A stretch of 18,395 nucleotides of DNA from Frankiales bacterium (GCA_025965735.1 JAOPWK010000208.1:1-18395), one strand, 5' to 3'; positions 6,337 to 15,459 are shown, counted from the first letter of the stretch. Made by a program: numbers and translations. The notes: generated by a model not told the origin, from the letters alone.

Positions 6337-8987
6337 GCGACCACCCGTCGAGGTCCGTCGACCCGGCCGCGGGCGGACGCCGCCGCGACGGCCGCGGCGA
6401 CCAGCGGCAGCACCACCAGCAGGAGCAGCAGCAGCGACCACGGGATGTCCACGACGAAGTCGCCCGGCGCCGGCGCTGGGGTGAGGAAGCCGCTGCTGCT
6501 GCTGTACCCGCGGGTCAGCGGCACCGCCGCCGCGATGCCCGGCACCAGACCCGCCGCGATGCCGAGCGCGGCGCCGACGACGCCGAGCACCAGCGCGTAC
6601 CCGGCTGCGACCGCACGGCGGGTGCGCGGGCGCGCACCGACCTGGCCGAGGGTGACGAGGTCCGGTCGGGCCTCCGTCAGCGCCAGCGAGGTGGCGGCCA
6701 GGGTGCCGGCGAGCACGAGCAGGGCGGCGACCAGGGACAGCACCAGCAGGACGGTGCGGTCGCCGCTCTCGGAGTAGCCGCGCTCCACCCGAACGTCGAC
6801 GCCGTCGTCCAGCGCACGCGCCGCCGTCTCGAGCCGCGACTCCTCCGCCCGGCTGAGATCAGCGCCGACCGCGAGCGCGACGGTCTGCGGCTCCCCGAGC
6901 TGGGCGGCGACCTGCTCCGGCAGGACCGCCCGGGCTGCCGCCGTCTGGCCGGTCACCGGGAGCCGGACCGCGGTCGCGACCACCGTCGTCACGACCTGGG
7001 CACGCTCGACGTTGCCCTCGCCGAGCGTGTAGCGGGTCAGCCGCAGCTCGACCCGCTCGCCGGGCTCGAGCACCGGGCTCGCCACCGCGACCTGCCCTGC
7101 CTGCAGCGCGCGCTCGACGACCCCGCTGCCGCCGGGGCCGAGCTGCGGGCCGAGCACCTGCGCGGCCGTCTCACCCACCAGCAGGTCGCTGCCGTAGCCG
7201 GAGGAGTAGTTGCTCATCAGCTCGAAGCAGCGACCGTCCTCGGGCCGCTCGGACGCGCGGCAGAGCTGCACGTCCGTGTAGCCGGCGGGGCGGGGGCCGT
7301 ACGACCCCGGCAGCCCGCGCACGCTCTGCACCTGCTTCCCCGGCAGCGCGCCGCGCGCCGCCCGCTCCAGCGCGCTCCACTCCGGCGCCGGGCCGTACGA
7401 CGTGACGACACCGACGCCGGGGGGCCCAGAGGGCGTGTAGGTACGGCGGTTCTCCGCGGCGTCGCTGCTCGCGGCGGTGCCGAGCGCGACGACGCCGGCG
7501 ACGGTCGCCGCGATGGCCGCGACCGCCGGAGCGGTTCGCCCTCGCTGCCGGTCGGCGTCCCTCACCGCGAAGCGCAGCGCCAGCGGGAAGCGGCCGGCGA
7601 GGCGGCCGACCAGCGAGAGGGCAGCGGGGGCGAGCAGCACCGCGCCGAGCACCGTCGGGAGGGCCGCAGCCGCCACGCCGAGCTCGCTGTAGCTGTTCTG
7701 CTGCCAGGTCTCGTCCACCGCAGCCAGCGTCATGAGGACGCCGATCGTCAGCAGCACCAGGCCCAGCACCGCCGGACGGGCAGCGGGCGCCGACGTGACG
7801 CGGCGTCCCTGCAGCGCGGCGACGACCGGCTGGCGAGCGATCACGACGGCCGGCACCAGGGCAGCCAGGAGTGCGGTGCCGGCGCCGAGCAGCCCCACGA
7901 GCAGCAGGTCGAGCGGCGCGAGGTCGAACGGCCCGAAGGTCGCGTTGCCGTACCGCTCCAGCGGAGCGCGCAGCAGCGCGGCGGTGGCGACGCCGAGGGG
8001 GACGCCGAGCGCCGCGGCCACGACCCCGACGAGCAGTCCCTGCGCCAGCACGGCCCGGCGCACGTGCGCCGGCTCGCCTCCGGTCGCGGCGAGCAGGGCG
8101 AGCTGCCGGCGCTGTCGCCGCGCCCCGACGGCGAACGCTGGACCGGCGAGCAGGACCACCTCCAGCACGGCCATGACGGCGATCAGAGCGATCACCGCGA
8201 TCGTCTCCTCGCGGCCGTCCGAGTAGCCCTGCGGTGCGGCGACGTCCGGCGGGTCGAGCACGACGGCGCGCGACAGCACGGTGCCGCCGATCGCGTTGAG
8301 CTCCAGCACGTCCTGCCACGTCACCGGCGGACCGCTGACCCAGTACCGGGCCGCCGGGACGGACTGCAGCCCGAGCGCGTCCGGCAGGGCGTAGACGGTC
8401 CGCCCGAAGCCGTAGTCGCGCGGCGCACCGACGGTCCCGGTGACGCGCAGCGGGCCGGTGCCGAGGTCGACGTCCCGGCCGATGCGCACGCCGACCTCGA
8501 GCAGGTCCGGGCTGACCGCGACCTCCGTCGGAAGGGTCGGCGCGCGCCCCTCGAGCACCGGGTAGGGGCCGTTGCGCTCGGGGTCGGTGAGGTCGATGCC
8601 GATCGGCGTCACCCGCACCCGACGTCCGTCGATGCGAAGGGCCGCCTGCTCTGGGAACTCGCGTACCTCCAGCAGGCGCGACCCCGGTGGCAGCACCTCC
8701 TGCAGCTGGGCCGCCGTGGCGCGCGGGCCGCCCTCGTACTGCGCGACGCTGCGCAGGAAGGGGTCCTGCTCGACCCGCCCGCTGCCGACCTCGACGCGCG
8801 CCTGCGCTGTGCCGAGGCTGCCGGGCAGCCCCTCGACCGGGTCGATCTCGGAGCTGCGCAGCAGCGTCGACATGGCGCTGACCGCGAGCACGGGCAGCAG
8901 CACCATCAGCAGCACCAGCAGGGTGCGGCCCTTGGCCTGCAGCAGCTCTCGCCGGGCGATGCGCAGCGCGGGAGACCAGCCGCTCAT
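6333..8987 (-). CDS. FtsX-like ABC transporter permease (two FtsX domains)
   Basis: An 884-residue membrane protein of the MacB/FtsX type, partner of the adjacent ATPase. The N-terminus ALRIARRELLQAKGRTLLVL leads into TM1 (about 21-40), followed by a periplasm-like extracytoplasmic domain (41-260). The first FtsX block has TMs near 262-285, 313-338 and 360-384 and the cytoplasmic coupling segment GARRQRRQLALLAATGGEP. TMs near 405-423, 437-461 and 487-505, a second extracytoplasmic domain (about 506-745) and a C-terminal FtsX block ending in LLLLLLVVLPLVAAAVAAAS follow. Such mechanotransmitter-type permeases commonly export peptides, lipids or drugs rather than import; the substrate is unknown. 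The ATG at 8987 was chosen because GCGGAG lies 8 nt upstream and MSGWSPALRIARREL is the usual family start. Confidence 0.93.
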   Translation of the reverse strand: MSGWSPALRIARRELLQAKGRTLLVLLMVLLPVLAVSAMSTLLRSSEIDPVEGLPGSLGTAQARVEVGSGRVEQDPFLRSVAQYEGGPRATAAQLQEVLPPGSRLLEVREFPEQAALRIDGRRVRVTPIGIDLTDPERNGPYPVLEGRAPTLPTEVAVSPDLLEVGVRIGRDVDLGTGPLRVTGTVGAPRDYGFGRTVYALPDALGLQSVPAARYWVSGPPVTWQDVLELNAIGGTVLSRAVVLDPPDVAAPQGYSDGREETIAVIALIAVMAVLEVVLLAGPAFAVGARRQRRQLALLAATGGEPAHVRRAVLAQGLLVGVVAAALGVPLGVATAALLRAPLERYGNATFGPFDLAPLDLLLVGLLGAGTALLAALVPAVVIARQPVVAALQGRRVTSAPAARPAVLGLVLLTIGVLMTLAAVDETWQQNSYSELGVAAAALPTVLGAVLLAPAALSLVGRLAGRFPLALRFAVRDADRQRGRTAPAVAAIAATVAGVVALGTAASSDAAENRRTYTPSGPPGVGVVTSYGPAPEWSALERAARGALPGKQVQSVRGLPGSYGPRPAGYTDVQLCRASERPEDGRCFELMSNYSSGYGSDLLVGETAAQVLGPQLGPGGSGVVERALQAGQVAVASPVLEPGERVELRLTRYTLGEGNVERAQVVTTVVATAVRLPVTGQTAAARAVLPEQVAAQLGEPQTVALAVGADLSRAEESRLETAARALDDGVDVRVERGYSESGDRTVLLVLSLVAALLVLAGTLAATSLALTEARPDLVTLGQVGARPRTRRAVAAGYALVLGVVGAALGIAAGLVPGIAAAVPLTRGYSSSSGFLTPAPAPGDFVVDIPWSLLLLLLVVLPLVAAAVAAASARGRVDGPRRVVA

Positions 8988-9018
8988 GCCGCCAGCTCCG
9001 CCTGCCGGGTCGGCCCGG

Positions 9019-9022
<4 letters not shown>
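8984..9022 (-). other. 12-codon mini-ORF bridging ATPase and permease
   Basis: From the ATPase stop an overlapping ATGA opens a 12-codon frame (MTGPTRQAELAA) whose own stop overlaps the permease ATG, again as ATGA. This could let terminating ribosomes reinitiate across the 31-nt gap between the two genes. It may equally be a coincidence, because the permease has its own ribosome-binding site. Confidence 0.3.
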
Positions 9023-9713
<691 letters not shown>

Positions 9714-9717
<4 letters not shown>

Positions 9718-10238
9718 CGTGCTCCGTTCCGGGCCCGGGACAGCCGGGCCTCGCAGTGGTCGAGCCAGCGGACCTCGGCCTCGGCGGCGAACACCAGGGC
9801 ATCGAGGACGAGGGAAGCGGCGGTGTCGCCGGCGGGAAGAGCCTTCTTCTTACGGGTGTGCGTCTGCAGGGCGCGGACCGTGGCGGTCCGCTGGCGCTGC
9901 AGCACGTCACGCGCGTCGACGCCGGGCAGCCCGACGGCGAGGGCGAGCTTGATGGCCAGCTCGTCGCGGGGCGGGGCCTCGCGCTCCACCGCCTGGCTCC
10001 ACCAATCCTCCACCTCGCGGGTGCCGGTGGCGGTGACGCGGTACAGCGCGTGGCCTTCGGGGTCCTCGCCGTCGCGGGCGACCAGGCCGTCGCGCTCCAG
10101 CCGCGCCAGCGTCGTGTAGACCTGCCCGACGTTGAGCGGCCAGGTCGTCCCGGTGCGCGCCTCGAACGCCGACTTCAGCTCATAGCCGTAGCGCGGTCCT
10201 TCGCAGAGCAGGGCCAGCAGCCCGTGCTTCACCGACAT
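9714..10238 (-). CDS. PadR family transcriptional regulator, autoregulating exporter operon
   Basis: A 174-residue dimeric repressor. The N-terminal winged helix (about 1-78) has the family hallmark LLALLCEGPRYGYELKSAFE and the recognition region NVGQVYTTLARLERDGLV with wing GHALYRVTATG. The C-terminal part (about 88-165, LAIKLALAVGLPGVDARDVL onward) is the helical Vir-C domain used for dimerisation. It is the first gene of an operon with the ABC ATPase, permease and 43-residue protein. Ligand-relieved PadR control of an adjacent exporter is a common arrangement in Gram-positive bacteria. The promoter in front of it carries a perfect 24-bp palindrome over the -10 box, which makes autorepression very likely. 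The start ATG has GGAAG and GGAG sequences just upstream. The ligand is unknown. Confidence 0.95.
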
Positions 10239-10255
10239 GGCTCCACTTCCTTCTG

Positions 10256-10279
10256 TTACTCGGTATGCATACCGAGTAA
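10256..10279. promoter_or_regulatory. Perfect 24-bp palindrome, candidate PadR operator
   Basis: Half-site TTACTCGGTATG followed by its exact reverse complement, with no spacer. It is one of the most AT-containing stretches in the vicinity and lies 18 bp upstream of the padR ATG. It covers the -10 box and the probable transcription start, so a bound dimer would block initiation. Confidence 0.88.
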
Positions 10280-10294
10280 GGAGCAGCCCGTCAA
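10266..10294 (-). promoter_or_regulatory. padR-ABC operon promoter (-35 TTGACG, 17 nt, -10 TATGCA)
   Basis: On the minus strand TTGACG (10289-10294) and TATGCA (10266-10271) are separated by exactly 17 nt, near the vegetative sigma consensus. The -10 is the centre of the palindrome. The resulting leader of about 20-25 nt contains the ribosome-binding site. Confidence 0.8.
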
Positions 10295-10321
10295 GCGCTC
10301 GGCCGGTGCGGCGGGTGTCGG

Positions 10322-11887
10322 CTAGCGGCGGCGGCGCGTGCTGCGCCGGCGGCGCGGCGCCGTCCCGAACAGCGAGCGCGCGATCTCGCGCCCGGCCGTG
10401 GACGCGAAGCTGCGGAAGGCCCGTGAGCCGAGCACCTCCTCGACCGTGCTCTTCTCCTCGCGCGGCGCAGCCCGGCGGCGCGGCGGCTCGGCGGCGTCCC
10501 CGGGCTCGGGCGCGGGTGCGGGTGCGGCCTCCGGCTCAGGGGCGAGCTTGGCGGCGAGCATCTCGTACGCCGACTCCCGGTCGACGACCGCGCTGTAGTC
10601 GTCCCGCAGCTCGGACGCCGCCACCATCTGCGTCTGCACCGCCGGGTCGAGCTGGGCCATCAGCGACGTCGGCGGCCGCAGCATGGTCCACGCGACGGGG
10701 GTGGGCGCACCTCGCTCGGACAGGATCGTCACGGCGGCCTCGCCGATGCCCATCGAGGTGAGCAGCTCCGTGAGGTCGTAGACCTTGCTCGCAGGGAACG
10801 TGCCGACGGTCGCCTTGAGCGCCTTGGCGTCGTCGGGCGTGAACGCACGCAGCGCGTGCTGCACCCGGTTGCCCAGCTGCGCGAGGACTTCCGACGGCAC
10901 GTCCTTCGGCGTCTGGGTCACGAAGAAGACGCCGACGCCCTTGGACCGGATGAGCCGCACCGTGCGCGCGATCGCGTCGAGGAAGGCCTCGCTCGCATCG
11001 TCGAACAGCAGGTGCGCCTCGTCGAAGAAGAAGACGAGCTTGGGCTTGTCCACGTCGCCGACCTCGGGCAGGTCGTGGAACAGGTCCGCGAGCATCCACA
11101 TGAGGAAGGTGCTGAACAGCTTCGGCTTGTCCTGGACCGAGGCCAGGCCCATCACCGACAGGACCCCGCGCCCGTCGGCGGCCGTGCGCAGCAGGTCGGC
11201 GGTGTCGAACTCCGGCTCACCGAAGAAGACGTCGCCGCCCTGGTCCTCCAGCCCGATCAGCTCGCGCAGGATCACGCCCGCGGTGGCGGTGGACAGCCCG
11301 CCGAGCGACGTGAGGTCGGCCTTGCCCTCGTCGCTGACCAGGTGGTGGATGACCGCGCGCAGGTCCTTGAGGTCGAGCAGCGTCAGGCCGTTCTTGTCCG
11401 CGAAGTGGAAGACCAGCCCGAGGCTGGACTCCTGGGTGTCGTTGAGCCCCAGCACCTTCGACAGCAGCACCGGGCCGAAGGAGGTCATCGTGGCGCGGAC
11501 CGGGATGCCGTTGCCGAGGCCGCCGAGCGCGAGGAACTCGGCCGGGTACCCGGTGGCCTCCCACGCCGTCGCCGTCTGCTCCGCGCGCTTGGTCACGCGG
11601 TCGCTGGCCTCGCCGGGAGCAGCCACGCCGGAGACATCGCCCTTGATGTCGGCGAGGAAGACCGGCACGCCCGCTGCGGACAGCTGCTCGGCCATGAGCT
11701 GCAGCGTCTTGGTCTTGCCGGTGCCGGTCGCGCCGGCCACGAGCCCGTGCCGGTTGAGCATCGACAGGGGCATCCGGATCCGCGCCTCGGGGTGCGGCTC
11801 GCCGTCCACGACGACCGACCCGAGCTCCAGCGCCGGGCCCTCGATGTCGTAGGCCTTGCCCAACTCTGCTGCCTTCGCGCTGCTCAT
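10322..11887 (-). CDS. HerA-like/YjgR-type (DUF853) ATPase
   Basis: A 521-residue P-loop ATPase of the HerA/FtsK-related YjgR family. Walker A GATGTGKT is at residues 52-59, and the family block VFLADIKGDVSGVA (near 75-88) follows. Walker B LVFFFDEAHLLF (283-294), sensor-like VGVFFVTQTPKDVP (317-330) and the arginine-bearing LGNRVQHALRAFTP (337-350) complete the core. The C-terminus is Ala/Pro-rich and then strongly basic (RRRRSTRRRR), probably for nucleic-acid binding. The family is widespread but its biological role is poorly defined. No nurA, sir2 or other partner gene is adjacent, so DNA-end resection or defence roles are not supported. The ATG lies 7 nt after TAGGGT, giving a leaderless mRNA. 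Confidence 0.92.
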   Translation of the reverse strand: MSSAKAAELGKAYDIEGPALELGSVVVDGEPHPEARIRMPLSMLNRHGLVAGATGTGKTKTLQLMAEQLSAAGVPVFLADIKGDVSGVAAPGEASDRVTKRAEQTATAWEATGYPAEFLALGGLGNGIPVRATMTSFGPVLLSKVLGLNDTQESSLGLVFHFADKNGLTLLDLKDLRAVIHHLVSDEGKADLTSLGGLSTATAGVILRELIGLEDQGGDVFFGEPEFDTADLLRTAADGRGVLSVMGLASVQDKPKLFSTFLMWMLADLFHDLPEVGDVDKPKLVFFFDEAHLLFDDASEAFLDAIARTVRLIRSKGVGVFFVTQTPKDVPSEVLAQLGNRVQHALRAFTPDDAKALKATVGTFPASKVYDLTELLTSMGIGEAAVTILSERGAPTPVAWTMLRPPTSLMAQLDPAVQTQMVAASELRDDYSAVVDRESAYEMLAAKLAPEPEAAPAPAPEPGDAAEPPRRRAAPREEKSTVEEVLGSRAFRSFASTAGREIARSLFGTAPRRRRSTRRRR

Positions 11888-11894
11888 GCCGCGG

Positions 11895-11900
11895 ACCCTA
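11895..11900 (-). promoter_or_regulatory. -10 box of leaderless herA-like gene promoter, inside lipoprotein stop codon
   Basis: TAGGGT on the minus strand, 7 nt before the ATG at 11887. Its first three bases are the TAG stop codon (11898-11900) of the upstream lipoprotein gene. Confidence 0.6.
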
Positions 11901-12263
11901 AGCCGTGACGACCCGCTCGCCGTCCAGGGCCGCCGTCCCGTTCACGCACACCGGCGGGCAGGCGTCGCCGTTGGGGCGCGTCCGCTGCAGCGCGACCTCC
12001 CCCGCGTACGTCCTCGCGCCGAGCGTCACCGTCACCTGGGCGGTGTCACCGTCGGCGCGGCGGCCGAGCGGCACGAGCAGCGCACCCTCCACCACCTCGG
12101 AGGTGCACACGCCGGCGACGCAGGCGGTGCCCGCGGTCGTCCCGGCTGGCAGCCGCACCGTCAGCTGCGACGCACAGCCGATCAGGGTGCAGCTGGGCCC
12201 GCTCGCGCACCCCGCGAGCGCGAAGAGGACGGCGAACCGGTGCCAGCGCATGAGGCCGAGCAT
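11898..12263 (-). CDS. Cysteine-rich putative lipoprotein
   Basis: A protein of about 117-121 residues with a lipoprotein signal: RWHR, a hydrophobic run FAVLFALA, then lipobox LAGC (acylated Cys at position 19 from the first ATG, or 15 from the second ATG at 12251). After the signal come paired cysteines (SCTLIGC, ACVAGVC, ACPPVC), suggesting disulfides in an extracytoplasmic beta-rich domain with Thr/Val-rich strands. No family is recognised. The ATG at 12251 has a CATGCT box 7 nt upstream and may be the true leaderless start, while neither ATG has a Shine-Dalgarno sequence. It is divergent from orn with starts 38 bp apart and directly upstream of the herA-like gene, but that gene has its own promoter. 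Confidence 0.75.
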   Translation of the reverse strand: MLGLMRWHRFAVLFALAGCASGPSCTLIGCASQLTVRLPAGTTAGTACVAGVCTSEVVEGALLVPLGRRADGDTAQVTVTLGARTYAGEVALQRTRPNGDACPPVCVNGTAALDGERVVTA

Positions 12264-12289
12264 GTCAGCGACGAGCCTGCCCAGCCACG

Positions 12290-12295
12290 TAGCCT
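12290..12295 (+). promoter_or_regulatory. -10 box of leaderless orn promoter
   Basis: TAGCCT followed by 6 nt and the orn ATG, the same layout as the other leaderless promoters here. No clear -35 element. Confidence 0.55.
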
Positions 12296-12301
12296 GCCCG
12301 C

Positions 12302-12934
<633 letters not shown>

Positions 12935-12941
12935 GCTTCGG

Positions 12942-12947
12942 TATGCT
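12942..12947 (+). promoter_or_regulatory. Likely -10 box of the tRNA-His promoter
   Basis: TATGCT 14 nt before G-1 of tRNA-His, in the short gap after orn. The -35 region overlaps the end of orn and is poorly conserved. Confidence 0.45.
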
Positions 12948-12961
12948 CTCGGCCGCACCAT

Positions 12962-13038
12962 GGTGGGTGTAGCTCAGCTGGTAGAGCACCGGGTTGTGAT
13001 CCCGGTTGTCGCGGGTTCGAGCCCCGTCACTCACCCCA
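12962..13038 (+). tRNA. tRNA-His(GUG)
   Basis: Complete cloverleaf: acceptor GTGGGTG/CACTCAC, D stem GCTC/GAGC, anticodon stem CCGGG/CCCGG around TTGTGAT (anticodon GTG), and T arm GCGGG-TTCGAGC-CCCGT. The extra 5' G-1 (12962) opposite C73 (13035) is the histidine identity pair, and CCA is encoded (13036-13038). The 3' half is a typical integration target for tyrosine-recombinase elements, and an integrase remnant begins 237 bp downstream. Confidence 0.97.
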
Positions 13039-13053
13039 CGAAAGTCGCAGGTC

Positions 13054-13167
13054 AGGGGCAGTGTCGACCCTGATCACATGATCGCGGAGCCCCAGATTTC
13101 AAGATCATGGGGCACACGTGGGGCAGAACTCCGCCTTCTCAGACCGGCCTGGGGCAGCTCTGCCCCA
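13054..13167. repeat. Cluster of TGGGGCA repeats between tRNA-His and integrase (candidate arm-type sites)
   Basis: The heptamer TGGGGCA occurs directly at 13108, 13119 and 13150 and inverted at 13161-13167. Near-copies occur at 13054 (AGGGGCA) and 13088 (inverted, AGCCCCA). The last two perfect copies form an 8-bp-arm hairpin with a 2-nt loop (13150-13167). Short direct and inverted repeats beside a tRNA and directly ahead of an integrase gene fit integrase arm-binding sites of an attP or attL region. That function is inferred from position. Confidence 0.55.
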
Positions 13168-13275
13168 TGCTGACCACGCTCGGCCGTTCCAGGCCGCGCG
13201 ACCGGCAGTTGTCCACAGCTTGCGTCGCGACCGGCTGTCGCGGCCGTAGCGCGCTCAGCCTGCGCGCAGGGACAG

Positions 13276-14265
13276 GTGCGGGACGTGAGCTGGCTGGAGA
13301 AGCTCGACTCCGGCCGGGTGCGCGCGGTGTACCGCGACGACGACGGCCGCCGTCGCTCGCGGAGCTTCGACCGTCGGGCCGAGGCCACAGGCGTGGCTGA
13401 CCGCCGAGGCCACCGACCGGGCCCGCGGGCAGTGCGTAGACCCGCGCGGCGGCGCGATGCCGTTCGCGGACTGGGCCAAGCAGTGGTTCGCCGGCCGGCT
13501 CGTCCGGCCGACCACCGCCGCCAGCGACCGCGGCCGCTACGCGATCCACTTGCAACCGGAGTTCGGGCCGGTCCCCCTGCGGGAGATCAGCCCGCTGCGC
13601 GTCCGGGCGTTCATCGCCGCGCTCGCGACCCGCCGCGCGCCCGCGACCGTCCGGCACGTGCACGCCCTGCACTCGACGATGCTGTCCGACGCCGTCGACG
13701 AGGGACTGCTGCTGCACAACCCGTGCCGGCGCACCAGCCTGCCGCGCTCGTCGCCACCGCCGCAGACGTTCCTGTCACCGGAGCAGATCGCCGTCCTTGC
13801 CGAGGCGATCGACCCGCACCACCGACAACTCGTGATCACCGCAGCCGGGACCGGCCTGCGCTGGGGCGAGCTGACCGGCCTGAGCCCGGCGGCGGTCGAC
13901 CTGCGCCACGGCCGGCTCTTCGTCGACCGCACCCTGGTCGACCTCAACGGCCAGCTCAGCTTCGGCGAGCCCAAGACCCGCGGGTCGCGACGAACGATCT
14001 CACTGTCCCCGCTGCTCGTCGACACCCTGGCCGAACAGCTGACCCACGCCACGACAGAGCTGGTCTTCCCGAGCCCGGGCGGCGAGTCGCTACGGCGGAG
14101 CAACTTCTCCCACCGGACGTGGCGTCCGGCGATCCAGTCCGCGGACCTCGAGCCGGCGCCCCGCTTCCACGACCTTCGGCACAGCCACGTCGCGATGCTC
14201 ATCGCCGCGGGGGTCCCGGTGAAGGCCATCCAGGATCGACTCGGCCACGCCTCGATCGTCATGCC
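13276..14265 (+). pseudogene. int: Tyrosine recombinase/integrase, frameshifted and lacking the catalytic tyrosine
   Basis: It begins VSWLEKLDSGRVRAVYRDDD (first GTG 13276), shifts frame at about 13387 where one extra base sits in GAGGCCACAG, and continues WLTAEATDRARGQC, MPFADWAKQWF and the SAM-like core-binding domain. The catalytic domain keeps TGLRWGEL (first Arg), a Lys in FGEPKTRGSRR, HDLRHSH (His and second Arg) and LGHAS. Right after LGHASIVM, at about 14262-14268, homology stops and bioB begins in another frame, so the terminal helix with the nucleophilic Tyr is gone. The type resembles integrases of actinobacterial integrative elements at tRNA genes. It cannot be active, and both lesions argue for an old remnant. 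Confidence 0.9.
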
Positions 14266-15253
14266 GGGCTCCTGGACCACCTGCGGGAGCAGGTCCTGGA
14301 GCGCGGGGAGGGGCTGACCGAGGAGCAGGCGCTCGCCTGCCTGTCGCTAGCGGACGATGCGCTGCCCGAGGTGCTGCAGCTCGCCCATGAGGTGCGCATG
14401 CGGCACTGCGGCCCGGAGGTGGAGGTCGAGGGCATCGTCAGCCTCAAGACCGGCGGCTGCCCCGAGGACCGCCACTTCTGCTCGCAGTCCGGGCTGTTCG
14501 CCTCGCCCGTGCGGGCGGCCTGGCTGGACATCCCGTCGCTGGTCAAGGCGGCCGTCGAGACCGCCGCCACGGGTGCGACGGAGTTCTGCATCGTCGCGGC
14601 CGTACGAGGGCCGGACGAGAAGCTGATGGCCCAGGTCGAGGCGGCCGTCAAGGCGATCCGCGAGGCCGTGGACATCCAGGTGGCGTGCTCGCTCGGGATG
14701 CTGACCCAGGAGCAGGTCGACCGGCTCACCGCGATCGGCGTGCACCGCTACAACCAGAACCTCGAGACCGCCCGCTCGCACTTCCCGGCCGTCGTAACCA
14801 CCCACACCTGGGAGGAGCGCTGGGAGACGCTGCGCATGGTCCGCGACGCCGGCATGGAGGTCTGCTGCGGCGGCATCCTGGGCATGGGCGAGACGCTCGA
14901 GCAGCGCGCCGAGTTCGCCGCGCAGCTGGCCTCGCTCGAGCCGGACGAGGTGCCGCTGAACTTCCTGAACCCCCCGGCCGGGCACGCCCTTCGGCGACCT
15001 GCCGGTGATGGACGCGAACGACGCCCTGCGCGCGATCGCGACGTTCCGGCTGGCGTTGCCGCGCACGATCCTGCGCTTCGCGGGCGGACGTGAGATCACC
15101 CTGGGCGACCTCGCCCGCGACGGGATGCTCGGCGGCATCAACGCCGTCATCGTCGGCAACTACCTGACCACGCTCGGCCGACCGGCCACCGAGGACCTCG
15201 ACATGCTGGCCGACCTGCAGATGCCAATCAAGGCTCTGTCCACAACTCTGTAA
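14266..15253 (+). pseudogene. bioB: Biotin synthase, 5'-truncated, frameshifted, radical-SAM cysteine replaced
   Basis: BioB inserts sulfur into dethiobiotin using a radical-SAM [4Fe-4S] cluster and an auxiliary cluster. The sequence is recognisable from LLDHLREQVLERGEGLTEEQ through VEVEGIVSLKTGGCPED, TGATEFCIVAAVRGPDEKLM, QVACSLGMLTQEQVD and CCGGILGMGETLEQR. Three lesions are visible. No start codon remains in frame, because the 5' end joins the integrase. The CxxxCxxC motif reads CPEDRHFC, with CGC (Arg) at 14470-14472 where TGC is expected. A run of six C (14970-14975) in place of five shifts the frame before RPGTPFGDLP, after which the C-terminus MLGGINAVIVGNYLTTLGRP to IKALSTTL follows in the new frame. 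It would be inactive. The rest is well conserved, so decay is fairly recent. Confidence 0.93.
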
Positions 15254-15459
15254 CCCCCGCCGTGTGGCGCGACCGCTGCGGCAGGTCGCCGCCGAGCTTC
15301 AGCCCAGATGCGCGGAGGACGATCGGGCGGGCTCAGGCGTCCCCCACGAGCTCCTGCACGGTGCCCGTCTTCCCGCACATCTCGCGCCCCTACCCCCGCA
15401 GTCGGGGCAGACGCTCTCCCCCTACGTGCGGCTCCTGACGCCCCTCCGCCCCGGCATGG
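15254..15459. other. Intergenic region between bioB remnant and thiolase; possible bsaP remnant
   Basis: These 206 bp hold no intact gene. In actinobacteria a small cysteine-rich biotin synthase auxiliary protein (BsaP) often follows bioB. Plus-strand frames here show only faint hints of it (WRDRCGR near 15264 and RPYPRSRGRRS near 15388), so at most a heavily decayed copy is present. Confidence 0.2.

Noticed and set aside
10322..11887. HerA-like ATPase as part of a HerA-NurA or SIR2-HerA defence system
   Set aside because: The protein is of the YjgR/DUF853 branch, and no nuclease, SIR2 or other partner is adjacent; its neighbours are a lipoprotein and a PadR operon.
13276..15093. One open frame of about 605 codons covering integrase start and biotin synthase, possibly a fusion protein
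   Set aside because: Between about 13387 and 14266 this frame is not the integrase frame; the recombinase motifs are in another frame. The long opening is a by-product of high GC content, so no fusion protein is predicted.
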